This document shows positions 16,659 through 25,434 of a DNA stretch of 64,000 nt, piece after piece. Under the pieces are notes generated by a model. The model was given only the letters and a program-made list of their open reading frames with translations, had not been told where the DNA came from and ran no database searches. Source of the stretch: Streptomyces sp. GESEQ-35 (GTDB taxonomy: Bacteria > Actinomycetota > Actinomycetes > Streptomycetales > Streptomycetaceae); contig NZ_JAFFSX010000018.1 in assembly GCF_017948485.1 (NCBI RefSeq), forward strand, positions 124,001 through 188,000, read 5' to 3'. The first letter of the stretch is position 1. Every line of letters starts with the position of its first letter. The position numbers were made by a program, and so were the translations under genes.

Positions 16659-17572
16659 GCCTGCTCCCAGAACTTGTCGTCGGTGAGCCGGCCGGCCAGT
16701 TGGCTCAGCGCCTGCCAGGTCTCCATGTTGGCGATCTGGCTGTCGAGCACGTCCTCGTCGGTGATGAGCTGCTCCCGCCACTGGAGGACCGGCTCCAGCG
16801 GCACCGAGCCGAGTACCTGGCTCCAGCCGATGCCGTGGCTGGAGGCGAGCTGCTTGAGATCGCGGTCGCACTCACGCATCCACGCCGACTGGGTGGCGGA
16901 CACCTGCGACCACAGCGCCGATTCGGGATCGGGTACGGCGGCCCGGACGAAGCGGATGGCACGGCGCAGCGCGTCCTCGTCATGGCCGCGGGCGACACCG
17001 CCGGCGACGATGCCGCGCTTGCCGAAGACGAGACTCGCGGCGGCCGCCACATGCTGGCGGGTCCAGCGGTGGAAGACCAGCCAGCGGGCGTCGACGCCGC
17101 TCATCTCGCGCTGTGCGGTGGCCTCCAGGGCCATGTCCACGGCGTAGCTGCGGCCGGCGCTGAGGTCGACGACGATCAGATCGAACTCGTGGTAGAGCTT
17201 CAGCAGCAGATCGACGCAGCGGCTCAGGTTCTCGTCGCTGGTGGCGAACTCGCCGCCGCTGAGGTCGCCCGGCATCAGCACCAGCCGGCCGGATCCGGGC
17301 GGCCGGGTGCGCAGCACCCGGTGCTCGGTGTCCGACCAGACGTCTATCCGGACCGGCTCGCTGATCTCGCCGACCAGATAGGAGTGCAGACCGCGCTCCT
17401 CGGCGGCCTGGCGGGCGTCGGGCACGTCGAAGACGGCCGACGCGGTCGGCGAGCCGAAGTCGAAGTCCAGGTAGCAGACGTCGTCCCCGCCCAGCGCCCG
17501 GTGGTAGGCGAGGTTGGCGCTGGTCACGGAGCGGCCCGTGCCTCCCTTGTCGGAGGCCGCGAAGATCAGCAC
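16655..17572 (-). CDS. SCO2523-family variant P-loop ATPase (MinD/ParA-like)
   Basis: 305 residues of the deviant-Walker ParA/MinD group. The P-loop at residues 9-15 reads KGGTGRS, with Arg where Lys normally contacts the phosphates. The signature Lys 9 is kept. The Walker A' strand VCYLDFDFGSPTAS and the Walker B strand DLIVVDLSAGRSY follow, and DARWLVFHRWTRQHV lies in the switch region. The Lys-to-Arg change makes normal ATP hydrolysis doubtful; the protein may bind nucleotide as a switch. It sits 4 bp after the 613-residue gene. Confidence 0.85.
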   Translation of the reverse strand: MLIFAASDKGGTGRSVTSANLAYHRALGGDDVCYLDFDFGSPTASAVFDVPDARQAAEERGLHSYLVGEISEPVRIDVWSDTEHRVLRTRPPGSGRLVLMPGDLSGGEFATSDENLSRCVDLLLKLYHEFDLIVVDLSAGRSYAVDMALEATAQREMSGVDARWLVFHRWTRQHVAAAASLVFGKRGIVAGGVARGHDEDALRRAIRFVRAAVPDPESALWSQVSATQSAWMRECDRDLKQLASSHGIGWSQVLGSVPLEPVLQWREQLITDEDVLDSQIANMETWQALSQLAGRLTDDKFWEQA

Positions 17573-17576
17573 AGTG

Positions 17577-19418
17577 TCACACTCCCTGGGCCGCGGCTTC
17601 GCGGGCCCGGGCGAGGGAGTCGAGCTGGCCCAGCACGTCGAGCGTCAACGAGTAGGCCGTACCTGGCTGTTCGTCCACGAGAGTGCGGGCGCGGCGCAAC
17701 TTGACCTCGATGTTCCTGAGTTGCATGCCGTGCTTGCCGTCGTCCTTGGGCGCCGGTTCCATCTGCTCGTTGCCGAGGAGATGGGCGGACTCACTGAGTA
17801 ACGCCCTTGTCAGCTCGGTCAGTTCGAGGCTGCGGATCGGCGGCTGCCGGTACATGTCGTGGACCTGGACCATCACCTCGACGACCCGCTCGGTGATCGC
17901 CCAGGACACCGGCCCCTCGTGGGGCTGCGATTCGGGATACACGGCGAACACGTTGTCCCAGAGACCGACGCCCTCGCCGTCGCGGATACGGCGCCGCCAC
18001 ATATGGCCGAAGATGTTCTCGGCCAGCCGCAGCAGCCGGTCGTGCGAACTCAGGTTGCGGGAGAGCGTGCACAGTTGAATGGTCCGCTTCAGCAGCTGTG
18101 CCGAGAAGTCGGTCATCTTCCAGTGCATGGGCGGCCCGATCCGTTCGCTGCCCTGCAACGGCAGGGTGACGCCCGGATTGTGCAGCCGGATCACCGGGTC
18201 GTCGCGCGTCATACGGCTGGTGATACGGCCGCGTTCGGCGAGGCGCTCCATGACGGCGACCGTGCGGGTCAGGTCGTCGTCGGTGGCCCGGCGCCGCATC
18301 AGGTCGTGGACGAGGATGGCGGCGACGGAGAGGGAGAAGTACTCCGACTCCAGCTTCTGTCCCGTCGTACGCCAGGGAATGTCCTCCAGGGGCCAGCGTT
18401 CGCCGTCGAAGCGGGCGATGCGTGACCAGAACTGCTGGGTGATCTCCCAGCGCAGTCGCAGCGCCTCGGCGAGCTTCTGCTGTTCGGTGTTGAGCAGGCC
18501 CAGGGTGAGGGTGCGGTCGGAGAACAGGTCCTGGATGCCGTCCAGGGCGACGGTGGTGAAGTACAGATACGGCACCGGGTCGGCGACGCCGGCGGGCTGT
18601 GGCCCGATGGGCTCGTCGGTCTCGATCTCGGGCGCGTCCCGCACCAGGCCCCATGCCCAGCCGCATTCGAAGAACTGGCTCTCGTCCCTGAGGGCTTCCT
18701 CGACATCGACACCGAGGACGAAGCTCTCGGCGATCGCGGCGCGCAGGGGACGGAAGCGGTTCTGGAATTTCTGGAGTACGTGCCGCTGCGACAACCGCCC
18801 TTGGCCGAGGAGTTCGGTGAGCGTACGGCCCTGCGAGGAGTCGGTGTCGAAGACGTTGACGGTGAAGGAGCGCAGCAGGCTCACCATGGCGGCGGTGAGC
18901 CGGTTGCTGGTGGCCGCCCGCAGTTCCGCGATCGTCTCCTGGATGTCACTGCGCCGCGTCTTGGTCGCATAGACCTTGAGGAAGCCGAGCGTGGCCAGGC
19001 AGAGACTGATCGACATCGAGAACGAGTCGACCACGCCGAGTTCACGCTGTTCCTCGGTGAGGTCCGTGGTCTCCTCGGGGGACCCGAAGTAGTAACCACC
19101 GGAGAAGGTGGGCCTCTTGTCCTCGCCGGTGTGGGTGCGCATGAACTCGGCGGCGGCCATGACGATGTTGGCCGGAATGTCCAGCCGGCCGCCGGCCTTC
19201 TTCAGCGCCTGTTGGATGTCTTCCTGTGTGGTGTCCGGATCGTCCAGCCGGAACGCGGGGATCTCCGTGGCCGGATAGAGCAGGCAGAGCAGACGCTCCG
19301 CGTCCGCGACGCTGCTTTCCCGGCCCCATTTGCCCCAGGCCCAATCTCCGCCCTCGAAGGAGTTCCGAGCGACTGCCTGCCAGATGTCCAGCAGATGCTG
19401 GCGTGGCTTGATCTGCAT
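17577..19418 (-). CDS. SCO2524-family protein
   Basis: 613 residues, predominantly helical, without signal peptide or membrane segments. It opens MQIKPRQHLLDIWQAVARNS with FEGGDWAWGKWGR soon after. Other landmarks are ERLLCLLYPATEIPAFRLDD, the tandem-Tyr FSGGYYFGSPEE and the C-terminal region with the aromatic WAITERVVEVMVQVHDMY. No known domain is recognised. It is the largest member of the operon and may be the scaffold or effector. Codon 540 is TTA (17799-17801). Confidence 0.8.
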   Translation of the reverse strand: MQIKPRQHLLDIWQAVARNSFEGGDWAWGKWGRESSVADAERLLCLLYPATEIPAFRLDDPDTTQEDIQQALKKAGGRLDIPANIVMAAAEFMRTHTGEDKRPTFSGGYYFGSPEETTDLTEEQRELGVVDSFSMSISLCLATLGFLKVYATKTRRSDIQETIAELRAATSNRLTAAMVSLLRSFTVNVFDTDSSQGRTLTELLGQGRLSQRHVLQKFQNRFRPLRAAIAESFVLGVDVEEALRDESQFFECGWAWGLVRDAPEIETDEPIGPQPAGVADPVPYLYFTTVALDGIQDLFSDRTLTLGLLNTEQQKLAEALRLRWEITQQFWSRIARFDGERWPLEDIPWRTTGQKLESEYFSLSVAAILVHDLMRRRATDDDLTRTVAVMERLAERGRITSRMTRDDPVIRLHNPGVTLPLQGSERIGPPMHWKMTDFSAQLLKRTIQLCTLSRNLSSHDRLLRLAENIFGHMWRRRIRDGEGVGLWDNVFAVYPESQPHEGPVSWAITERVVEVMVQVHDMYRQPPIRSLELTELTRALLSESAHLLGNEQMEPAPKDDGKHGMQLRNIEVKLRRARTLVDEQPGTAYSLTLDVLGQLDSLARAREAAAQGV

Positions 19419-19484
19419 CCCATGCCCCTCGCACAGACCGCACTGCCATCACTTGAGGAAAAAGCCCTCTTCTGTTGTGAAGAT

Positions 19485-20291
19485 TCAGAGATCAGCGACC
19501 GGAATATCCTGATCCGATTTCCGCCGCCAGCCATAGGCGACGATCATTCCCGTATATCCGTTGCGCACAGCGGCCGAGGATTTGAGACGTACGACCTTGA
19601 AGTCCTCGGCGAACGACTCAAGACTCGCATGCACTTCGGATTCTCCCACGTCACACGCGGGGAAGAAATGCTCACCCGCGTGATATCCCTTCGAATGTTC
19701 CATGAAGGCGGCGGCGAAGGGGGCACCGGGAGCGAGCGCGCTCATGAAGGCCTCGACGCCCAGCCGGAACTCCTGGTGGGAGGCGGTCATCGACTCGGCG
19801 ACGAAGAACATGGTCCCCACGGACCACCGTCCCCGGTGCCGCTCCAGGTGGAAGATATTGCCCTGCTCGACCCCGACGACCTTGCGGAACTTCTCGCGCG
19901 GGGCCATCTCGAGGGAGCCGTACGCCTCATGCTCGCACAGGGCGTTCCAGAACTGGTCCCAGTTCTCGTCGTAGGACTCGACCTGGCTCGCGAGGTACGA
20001 GACGTTCGCGGGCGAGCGCTCGAAGAGGGTGATCTCGTCGCACCACGGCAGCATGGCGAGTGCGGGATACAGATTTGCGCCGGCGCCCACATCGATGCCG
20101 GAAACCGGGCCGACGGCCTGCTTCCGGAAATGATCGGCGAAATGATCTCTGACCAGGTGGAGGATCTCCGCGTCCTCTGACTGTAAGACGCTGTAGTTGT
20201 GCTCCACGTAGGCGTCCGGGTCGAATGCACCCCAGGAGACTTCAGCGTTCTTCAACCGGGTCAAAGCGCCCCCCGACGGTCTCAAGGTCAT
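19485..20291 (-). CDS. SCO2525-family SAM-dependent methyltransferase
   Basis: 268 residues from ATG 20291 (an ATG at 20342 would add 17). The class I methyltransferase fold is clear: motif I VSGIDVGAGANLYPALAMLP, the acidic end of strand 2 (EITLFERS), and a later FFVAESMTASHQEF. It resembles the NNMT/PNMT/TEMT group of small-amine methyltransferases. It is the first gene of the operon; a 66-bp gap separates it from the 613-residue gene. Codon 36 is TTA (20184-20186), so full translation would need the bldA leucyl-tRNA. Substrate unknown. Confidence 0.82.
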   Translation of the reverse strand: MTLRPSGGALTRLKNAEVSWGAFDPDAYVEHNYSVLQSEDAEILHLVRDHFADHFRKQAVGPVSGIDVGAGANLYPALAMLPWCDEITLFERSPANVSYLASQVESYDENWDQFWNALCEHEAYGSLEMAPREKFRKVVGVEQGNIFHLERHRGRWSVGTMFFVAESMTASHQEFRLGVEAFMSALAPGAPFAAAFMEHSKGYHAGEHFFPACDVGESEVHASLESFAEDFKVVRLKSSAAVRNGYTGMIVAYGWRRKSDQDIPVADL

Positions 20292-20426
20292 CCTCTTACG
20301 GTACCAAAGGAAGGCGCACTGGGAGCGCGTCGAGGCATACACAACACGCGCACTTGAACATCCCGATAGCCCTGCTCAAGATGGGCGGATCTCGGCTGAA
20401 CACCTGAAACGGCGGGCAACAGGTGC

Positions 20427-20442
20427 TCACTCGCATGAGTGA
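20427..20442. promoter_or_regulatory. Palindrome in the divergent region before the GNAT gene
   Basis: TCACTC (20427-20432) and GAGTGA (20437-20442) are perfect arms around GCAT. It lies 29 bp before the GNAT start in the 179-bp region between two divergent units. The half-sites TNACNC and GNGTNA match those of BldD-type boxes as I recall them, but the spacer is 4 nt instead of 1. The assignment is therefore tentative. Confidence 0.4.
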
Positions 20443-20470
20443 CTCCAATCCATTACATAGGGGGCGGACG

Positions 20471-20995
20471 ATGGCTCTACCGGAGGAACGTTTCCCTTTT
20501 CTGAGTGGCCGTTCTGACCAGGCATTCTTCGCCGACCGCGCCGACCGACCGCTCACCACGCGAGGCGTCACCGAGGCGGACCTGCCCGAACTCCTCCGCG
20601 TGGACAGGGAGGTCTTCCCCGACGAGCCGTACCCGTATTTCGTCCTCCGCCAGCACTACGACGTGCACGGCGACGGCATCTTCGTTCTCGACGACGGGGA
20701 GAGCCTCCAGGGCTACGTCCTGTTCGCCACCACCTCGGACGGTGGCGTGTGCTGGGTACTGAGCCTGGCCGTCGCCCCCGGCCAGCGGGGCCGTGGCCTG
20801 GGCCGCCGGCTGATGCTGGAGGTGCTGCGCCAGTTACGCGGGGAGGCCGTCCACGAGGTCCGCCTGACGGTGGAACCGGCCAACGCGGCGGCGATCATGC
20901 TGTACCGGTCGCTGGGCTTCTGGTCCGAGGAGGGGGTGCGCAGGGACCATCTCGGGCCCGGCGAGGACCGGATCGTCATGCGGATGGGGCTGTGA
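20471..20995 (+). CDS. GNAT-family N-acetyltransferase
   Basis: 174 residues. The acetyl-CoA site is seen in WVLSLAVAPGQRGRGLGRRL (motif A, Q/RxxGxG/A) followed by NAAAIMLYRSLGFWSEEGVR (motif B). The first 40 residues are an extension before the GNAT fold. I chose ATG 20471 because AGGGGG precedes it by about 6 nt; an earlier in-frame ATG at 20423 overlaps the palindrome. Codon 122 is TTA (20834-20836). It diverges from the SCO2525-2521-like operon, and the shared promoter region and shared TTA codons suggest joint developmental control. Confidence 0.87.
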   Translation: MALPEERFPFLSGRSDQAFFADRADRPLTTRGVTEADLPELLRVDREVFPDEPYPYFVLRQHYDVHGDGIFVLDDGESLQGYVLFATTSDGGVCWVLSLAVAPGQRGRGLGRRLMLEVLRQLRGEAVHEVRLTVEPANAAAIMLYRSLGFWSEEGVRRDHLGPGEDRIVMRMGL

Positions 20996-21021
20996 GCCCG
21001 GGGGGAACCCTGACGTCGGTC

Positions 21022-21037
21022 CTGGGGTAATCCCCAG
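21022..21037 (+). terminator. Short perfect hairpin after the GNAT gene
   Basis: CTGGGG (21022-21027) and CCCCAG (21032-21037) form a perfect stem with a TAAT loop, 27 bp after the GNAT stop. It may be a terminator. A palindromic operator for the hydrolase gene is the other possibility. Confidence 0.4.
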
Positions 21038-21096
21038 TACCAAGTGGGTTGTTGCCCGGATGTGACGGCTCGTCAAGATCCGTCAGGCTCGATGAC

Positions 21097-22581
21097 ATGA
21101 AGCCGATGACCAAGAGCCTCGCCCTGATCGCCGCCGCCTCCGGCATCGTGTTCGGCGTCATGACGCCCCTCACCGCGTCCGCCACGAACGACGTGTCCAC
21201 GCCGCTGAAGTGGACCAAGTGCAAGGGCAGCGGCCTCGATCCGCGGCAGCAGTGCGCGACGGTCGAGGTGCCGATGGACTACGCCGACCCGGACGGACCG
21301 ACGATCGACGTCGCCGTCTCCCGTATCCCCAGCGAGCAGCCGTCCGCCCGTCGCGGCGCCCTGCTGCTGATCCCCGGCGGACCCGGCAACACCAGCATCG
21401 ACGACCCGTCGGGCAAGGGCCAGAAGCTGCCGCGGAAGGTGCGCGACACCTACGACCTGATCGGGTTCGCCCCGCGCGGGCTGGCCCCGTCCACCTCCGC
21501 CGGCTGCGGCCTCGACCACGCCGACCTCGCCCTCTCGGCGACCCGGCCCTGGCCCGCCCCCGACGGCTCCATCACCGAGAACCTGGTCACCGCGGAGCGC
21601 ATCGCGAACACCTGCGCACGCAATGGCGGCGAGCTGCTCCAGCACATCAGCACCGCCAACGAGGCCCGCGACCTGGACCGTATCCGGGCCGCGCTCGGCG
21701 AGCGGAAGATCTCCGCCTGGGGCGTCTCGTACGGCACGTATGTCGGCGCCGTCTACAACGAACTGTTCCCGCACCGCACCGACCGGATCGTGCTGGACAG
21801 CAATGACAACCCCGACCCCGTCAAGGTCCAGCGCACCTGGCTGGCCGCGTACGAGCGGGGCGTCGAGGACGTGTTCCCCGAGTTCGCCAAGTGGGCTTCC
21901 GCGCCCGGCAATCCGGACCGGATCGCCAGGACCCCGGCCGGGGTGCGGGCGGACTTCCTGAGCCTGGCCGCCCGCCTCGACCGCGAGCCGATCCCCTGGC
22001 CCGGCGCCAACCCGCCCGTGCTGAGCGGCAACGAGCTGCGCCAGGCGATGCTGAACGCCCTGTACGACACGGACGACTTCCCCGGCCTTGCCCAGCTGAT
22101 CCTGGCCGCCCGGAAGGGGACCGTGCCGCCCGCGCCGCCGTCCCCGCCGGAGGAGGAGTTGCAGAACCTCGCCGCTGTCGCCATCGGGACCATCTGCAAC
22201 GACGCCGACTGGCCGGCCTCCGCCGACGCCTACCGCAAGGACGTGGCGAAGAGCCGGGCCGCGCACCCGCTGACCGCCGGCATGCCCCGGAACGCGATGG
22301 TCTGCGCCGCCTGGCCGTACGAGCAGCGCGAGGCGCCGGTACGGATCACCGACCGAGGCCCGTCCAACGTCCTCCTCGTGCAGAACGAACGGGATGTGGC
22401 GACCCCGCTCACCGGCGCCCTGAAGCTGCGCGCGGCACTCGGCAAGCGGGCGGTGATGGTCGTCAACGACGCCACGGGACACGGGGCTTATCTGGACGAC
22501 GGCACGGCGTGCGGCGACGCCGTGGTCTCCCGGTTCCTGGCGACCGGGGAGCGGCCGAGCCGGGACACCTACTGCGATTAG
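21097..22581 (+). CDS. Secreted alpha/beta hydrolase, tripeptidyl aminopeptidase-like
   Basis: 494 residues with a Sec-type signal peptide (MKPMTKSLALIAAASGIVFG, cleavage near SASA-T). The fold resembles Streptomyces tripeptidyl aminopeptidases (Tap, SlpD/E): oxyanion region LLLIPGGPGNTS, nucleophile elbow WGVSYGTYVGAVY (Ser near 210), the acid in QNERDVATPLTGA and the His in NDATGHGAYLDDG, followed by the TAP-like C-terminal domain with paired cysteines. ATG 21106 is also possible as start. It probably removes N-terminal tripeptides outside the cell. Confidence 0.85.
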   Translation: MKPMTKSLALIAAASGIVFGVMTPLTASATNDVSTPLKWTKCKGSGLDPRQQCATVEVPMDYADPDGPTIDVAVSRIPSEQPSARRGALLLIPGGPGNTSIDDPSGKGQKLPRKVRDTYDLIGFAPRGLAPSTSAGCGLDHADLALSATRPWPAPDGSITENLVTAERIANTCARNGGELLQHISTANEARDLDRIRAALGERKISAWGVSYGTYVGAVYNELFPHRTDRIVLDSNDNPDPVKVQRTWLAAYERGVEDVFPEFAKWASAPGNPDRIARTPAGVRADFLSLAARLDREPIPWPGANPPVLSGNELRQAMLNALYDTDDFPGLAQLILAARKGTVPPAPPSPPEEELQNLAAVAIGTICNDADWPASADAYRKDVAKSRAAHPLTAGMPRNAMVCAAWPYEQREAPVRITDRGPSNVLLVQNERDVATPLTGALKLRAALGKRAVMVVNDATGHGAYLDDGTACGDAVVSRFLATGERPSRDTYCD

Positions 22582-22612
22582 GCGGCCTGGCGATGTCGGC
22601 GGCGGTTCGACC

Positions 22613-22693
22613 GCGCCCCAAAGGGGCGCGGGGAACTGCGCGACCAGCCACGACGGACCCGCAGCCGATCCACGGCATATCGCGGCACTACCA
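22613..22693 (-). repeat. Intergenic hairpin repeat, copy 1
   Basis: The core 22613-22664 contains GCGCCCC-AAA-GGGGCGC and the conserved GGGGAACTGCGCGACCAGCC followed by ACGACGGACCCGCAG. Read on the minus strand it begins at the stop of the glycosidase-like gene and ends with the hairpin. The tail up to 22693 (ATCGCGGCACTACC) is shared with copy 3. Confidence 0.9.
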
Positions 22694-23818
22694 ATCGCGG
22701 CACTTCCAGCGGAGCGCCACCGCGTGGAACGCCTCCTTCGGCTCCCAGTGCCAGTCCGAGTTCGGGTCGCCCGGACGGTCCTTGACCGGCTTCGTGACGG
22801 CGTACGACGCCAAGTCGATGTCGTAGCGAGGGTTGTCCGGGCGGTGCTCGGCGTCCGCGGTGACGAACTCGAAGGCCATCGCCGCGTACAGGCCCATCGA
22901 CTCGAAGACGTCCAGCAGCTCGACCAGGTAGTCGGCCTGGGTGCGCTCGCTGCGGACCAGGTCGCCCTTGATCTCCGGTGGGGTCTTGTCGTAGTCGACG
23001 ATGCCCCAGCCCATGCCGCCCGCCTCGGGAGCACCGACGTACGTGCACGTCCCGAACTCGGTGATGGCGAGGGGCTTTCCCCAGCGCAGGTACCGCTTCA
23101 ACTCCCGTACGTAGTCCGCGCTGTTGGGATGGGACGAGTAGTAGTCGATGCCGACGACGTCGAAGAGGTTCCAGTCGACCTTGTCGTCCTGTGCGGCGGC
23201 GTAGGACAGGCGGCCGTGGAAGACGGAGCGGCCGACGGCGGCGGCCTTGGCGGTGAAGCGGTCGAGGCGGCGCTGCATCTGCGCCCAGTCGACGGTGCCG
23301 TTCTGGAGGTTCTCGATGCGCTCCAGAACGTTCTCGCCGGGCACGATCCCCGGCACGAACAGCCAGAACTCGCAGCCCACGCTGAAGTCGACACTCGCGC
23401 CCTGCCGGCGCAGCCCCTCCGCGTGCCGGCCGGTCTGAGCGATGTGGTCGAGGATGTCCCGCTCGGGTGCGTCCCCGAGGGTGGGCTGGAGCCAGACGTG
23501 CAGCCCGCGTTCGGCTGCCTCGGTGGCGGTCGCGTTGAGGCGTTCGACACCGTCGCCGGTGACGTCGACGGTGTCCGCGTGCAGGTCGTCGCGGATGACG
23601 CGGATGTCCCTGCGCATCCGGGCGGCGCTGAAGGCCGTACCCGGGGTCTCCCCCGCGCCGACGGTGTAGACGACGCCCCGGCGCCGCAGCCCACGGTGGC
23701 TCGTCGTCGCCTCCGCCGCCCGTGCGCCGGTGGCCGGCAGCAGCGCCCCCGCGACTCCGACGGCCGCGGCCCCGGCGAGGAACCGCGCCCTGCTGATCCC
23801 CTTCTTGGTGTTCTCCAT
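22688..23818 (-). CDS. Secreted glycoside hydrolase-like TIM-barrel protein
   Basis: 376 residues. The N-terminus has a basic region, a hydrophobic run and an AxA site (GARAA-E), with a Tat-like SRARFLAGAAAVG that lacks the usual paired arginines. The mature part looks like a clan-A (beta/alpha)8 glycosidase. Strand 4 carries VGCEFWLFVPG (possible acid/base Glu) and strand 7 carries LAITEFGTCTY (possible nucleophile Glu), with VVGIDYYSSHPN between. The family number is not certain. It diverges from the beta-lactamase gene. Its TAG stop is immediately followed by repeat copy 1. Confidence 0.7.
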   Translation of the reverse strand: MENTKKGISRARFLAGAAAVGVAGALLPATGARAAEATTSHRGLRRRGVVYTVGAGETPGTAFSAARMRRDIRVIRDDLHADTVDVTGDGVERLNATATEAAERGLHVWLQPTLGDAPERDILDHIAQTGRHAEGLRRQGASVDFSVGCEFWLFVPGIVPGENVLERIENLQNGTVDWAQMQRRLDRFTAKAAAVGRSVFHGRLSYAAAQDDKVDWNLFDVVGIDYYSSHPNSADYVRELKRYLRWGKPLAITEFGTCTYVGAPEAGGMGWGIVDYDKTPPEIKGDLVRSERTQADYLVELLDVFESMGLYAAMAFEFVTADAEHRPDNPRYDIDLASYAVTKPVKDRPGDPNSDWHWEPKEAFHAVALRWKCRDW

Positions 23819-23950
23819 GCCCTCACTGTGGCGAGCGGGGAACCGCGTGTCCGTCGCCCGAAGGTCTACGGCACGGCAACCAAGGTATGAGGTCCTGCGT
23901 CGATCACAGGAGAGATCGTTGACGGAGTACGACCGAAGGAGAGCCCGACC

Positions 23951-24829
23951 GTGAAGTTCGAGCCGCGCCGCCGCACGGTGCTCGCGACCGCCGCCGCAAC
24001 CGTCGTGGCCACGGCCGCGCCGGCCGCCGCCACCGCGGACACCGAGGTCACCGCCCGACTGCGCGCGCTGGAGGAGCAGCACGGCGCCCGTCTGGGCGTG
24101 TTCGCCCACAACCTCTCCTCGAAGCGCACCGTCCGCCACCGCGCCGACGAACGCTTCCCCGTCTGCTCCGTCTTCAAGACCCTGGCCGCCGCGGCCGTAC
24201 TGCGCGACCTGGACCGGCACGGCGAGGTGCTCGCCCGCCGCATCCACTACACCGAGGCCGACCTGGTCGACGGCTCCGACAGGACCAGGGAGCACCTGGC
24301 CGAGGGCATGACGATCGCCGAACTCGCGGACGTGGCGATCCGCTACAGCGACAACACCGCGGGCAACCTGCTCCTGCGCGAGCTGGGCGGCCCCACGGCG
24401 ATCACCCGCTTCGCCCGCTCCCTCGGCGACCGGGTGACCCGCCTGGACCGCTGGGAGACGGAACTGAACTCGGCCGAACCGTGGCGGGTGACGGACACGA
24501 CAAGCCCGTACGCGATCGGCCGCACCTACGCCCACCTGGTCCTCGGCGACGCCCTGAACCGCACGGACCGGCAGCTCCTCACCCACTGGCTGCTGAACAA
24601 CACCACCAGCGGCGCCCGCTTCCGCGCCGGTCTGCCCAAGACCTGGACGATCGCCGACAAGACGGGTTCCGGTTCCTACGGCACGGTCAACAACGTCGGC
24701 ATCGCCTGGACCGAGAACGGCACCCCTCTCGTCCTCGCCGTCCTCGCCACCAAGCCGGCCCAGGACGCCGCGTGGGACAACGCCCTGGTCGCGGAGACGG
24801 CTGCGGTGCTTGCACAGGCCGTTGGCTGA
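23951..24829 (+). CDS. bla: Class A beta-lactamase, exported by Tat
   Basis: 292 residues with a Tat signal (EPRRRTVLATAAATVV). All class A motifs are present: Ser73-x-x-Lys76 (CSVFKT), the SDN loop at 133-135, the omega-loop Glu in WETELN (about 169) and KTG at 237-239. It hydrolyses penicillin-type beta-lactams outside the membrane. GTG 23951 has AAGGAG about 10 nt upstream. No AmpR- or BlaI-type regulator is adjacent; the nearest downstream gene is a sigma factor. Confidence 0.93.
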   Translation: MKFEPRRRTVLATAAATVVATAAPAAATADTEVTARLRALEEQHGARLGVFAHNLSSKRTVRHRADERFPVCSVFKTLAAAAVLRDLDRHGEVLARRIHYTEADLVDGSDRTREHLAEGMTIAELADVAIRYSDNTAGNLLLRELGGPTAITRFARSLGDRVTRLDRWETELNSAEPWRVTDTTSPYAIGRTYAHLVLGDALNRTDRQLLTHWLLNNTTSGARFRAGLPKTWTIADKTGSGSYGTVNNVGIAWTENGTPLVLAVLATKPAQDAAWDNALVAETAAVLAQAVG

Positions 24830-24918
24830 GCCCGGCGAGCCACCGGGATACAACGGCCGCGTCAACCCGGGCAACCGAATCCTTCGTACCGGTGGTCTGG
24901 AGGGCGAGGGGGTGCTCG

Positions 24919-25434
24919 ATGCAGGCCGAACAAGAGGACCGGTTCCAGGAATTCGTCAGAGCGAGGTGGTCCCATCTCGTGCGGACCGCCTATCTGCTCA
25001 CGGGCGATGCACACCACGCCGAGGACCTGACGCAGACGGCGCTGGCGAAGGCGTACCGCTCCTGGCGGCGGGTCTCGCGCAGCGACAACCCGGAGGCGTA
25101 CGTCCGCCGGATGCTGGTCACCTGCAACAGCGACCGCTTCCGCAAGCGGCGTGTCAAGGAGGCGCTGACCGACGCGCTGCCGGATGTGGCGGGGCGTGAT
25201 GAGGCGTACTCCCTGGCCGACGAGCGCCGCACGCTGCTCGGCGCGCTGGCCGAACTGCCGCCCAGGCAGCGGGCGGTGGTCGTCATGCGCTACTGGGAGG
25301 ACCTGTCCGAGGCGGAGGTCGCCGAGATGCTCGGCTGCTCTCCCGGCACGGTCAAGAGCCAGGCGTCCAAGGCGCTGGCGAAGCTGCGTACGTATCCGGG
25401 GCTCGCGCAAGTCATGCAGGGAGAGACCAGGTGA
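24919..25434 (+). CDS. ECF sigma factor, SigE family of Streptomyces
   Basis: 171 residues with sigma region 2 (EFVRARWSHLVRTAYLLTGD, then HAEDLTQTALAKAYRSWRRV) and region 4 (LPPRQRAVVVMRYWEDLSEA, then EMLGCSPGTVKSQASKALAK). It directs RNA polymerase to a small regulon. The next gene overlaps by 4 bp and encodes a single-pass membrane protein that is probably its anti-sigma partner. The ATG at 24919 is the first start that gives a complete region 2; the ribosome site is GAGGGGG. Confidence 0.9.
   Translation: MQAEQEDRFQEFVRARWSHLVRTAYLLTGDAHHAEDLTQTALAKAYRSWRRVSRSDNPEAYVRRMLVTCNSDRFRKRRVKEALTDALPDVAGRDEAYSLADERRTLLGALAELPPRQRAVVVMRYWEDLSEAEVAEMLGCSPGTVKSQASKALAKLRTYPGLAQVMQGETR

Noticed and set aside
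20423..20470. Earlier ATG for the GNAT gene
   Set aside because: It would add 16 residues over the palindrome and has no ribosome site, whereas ATG 20471 follows AGGGGG.
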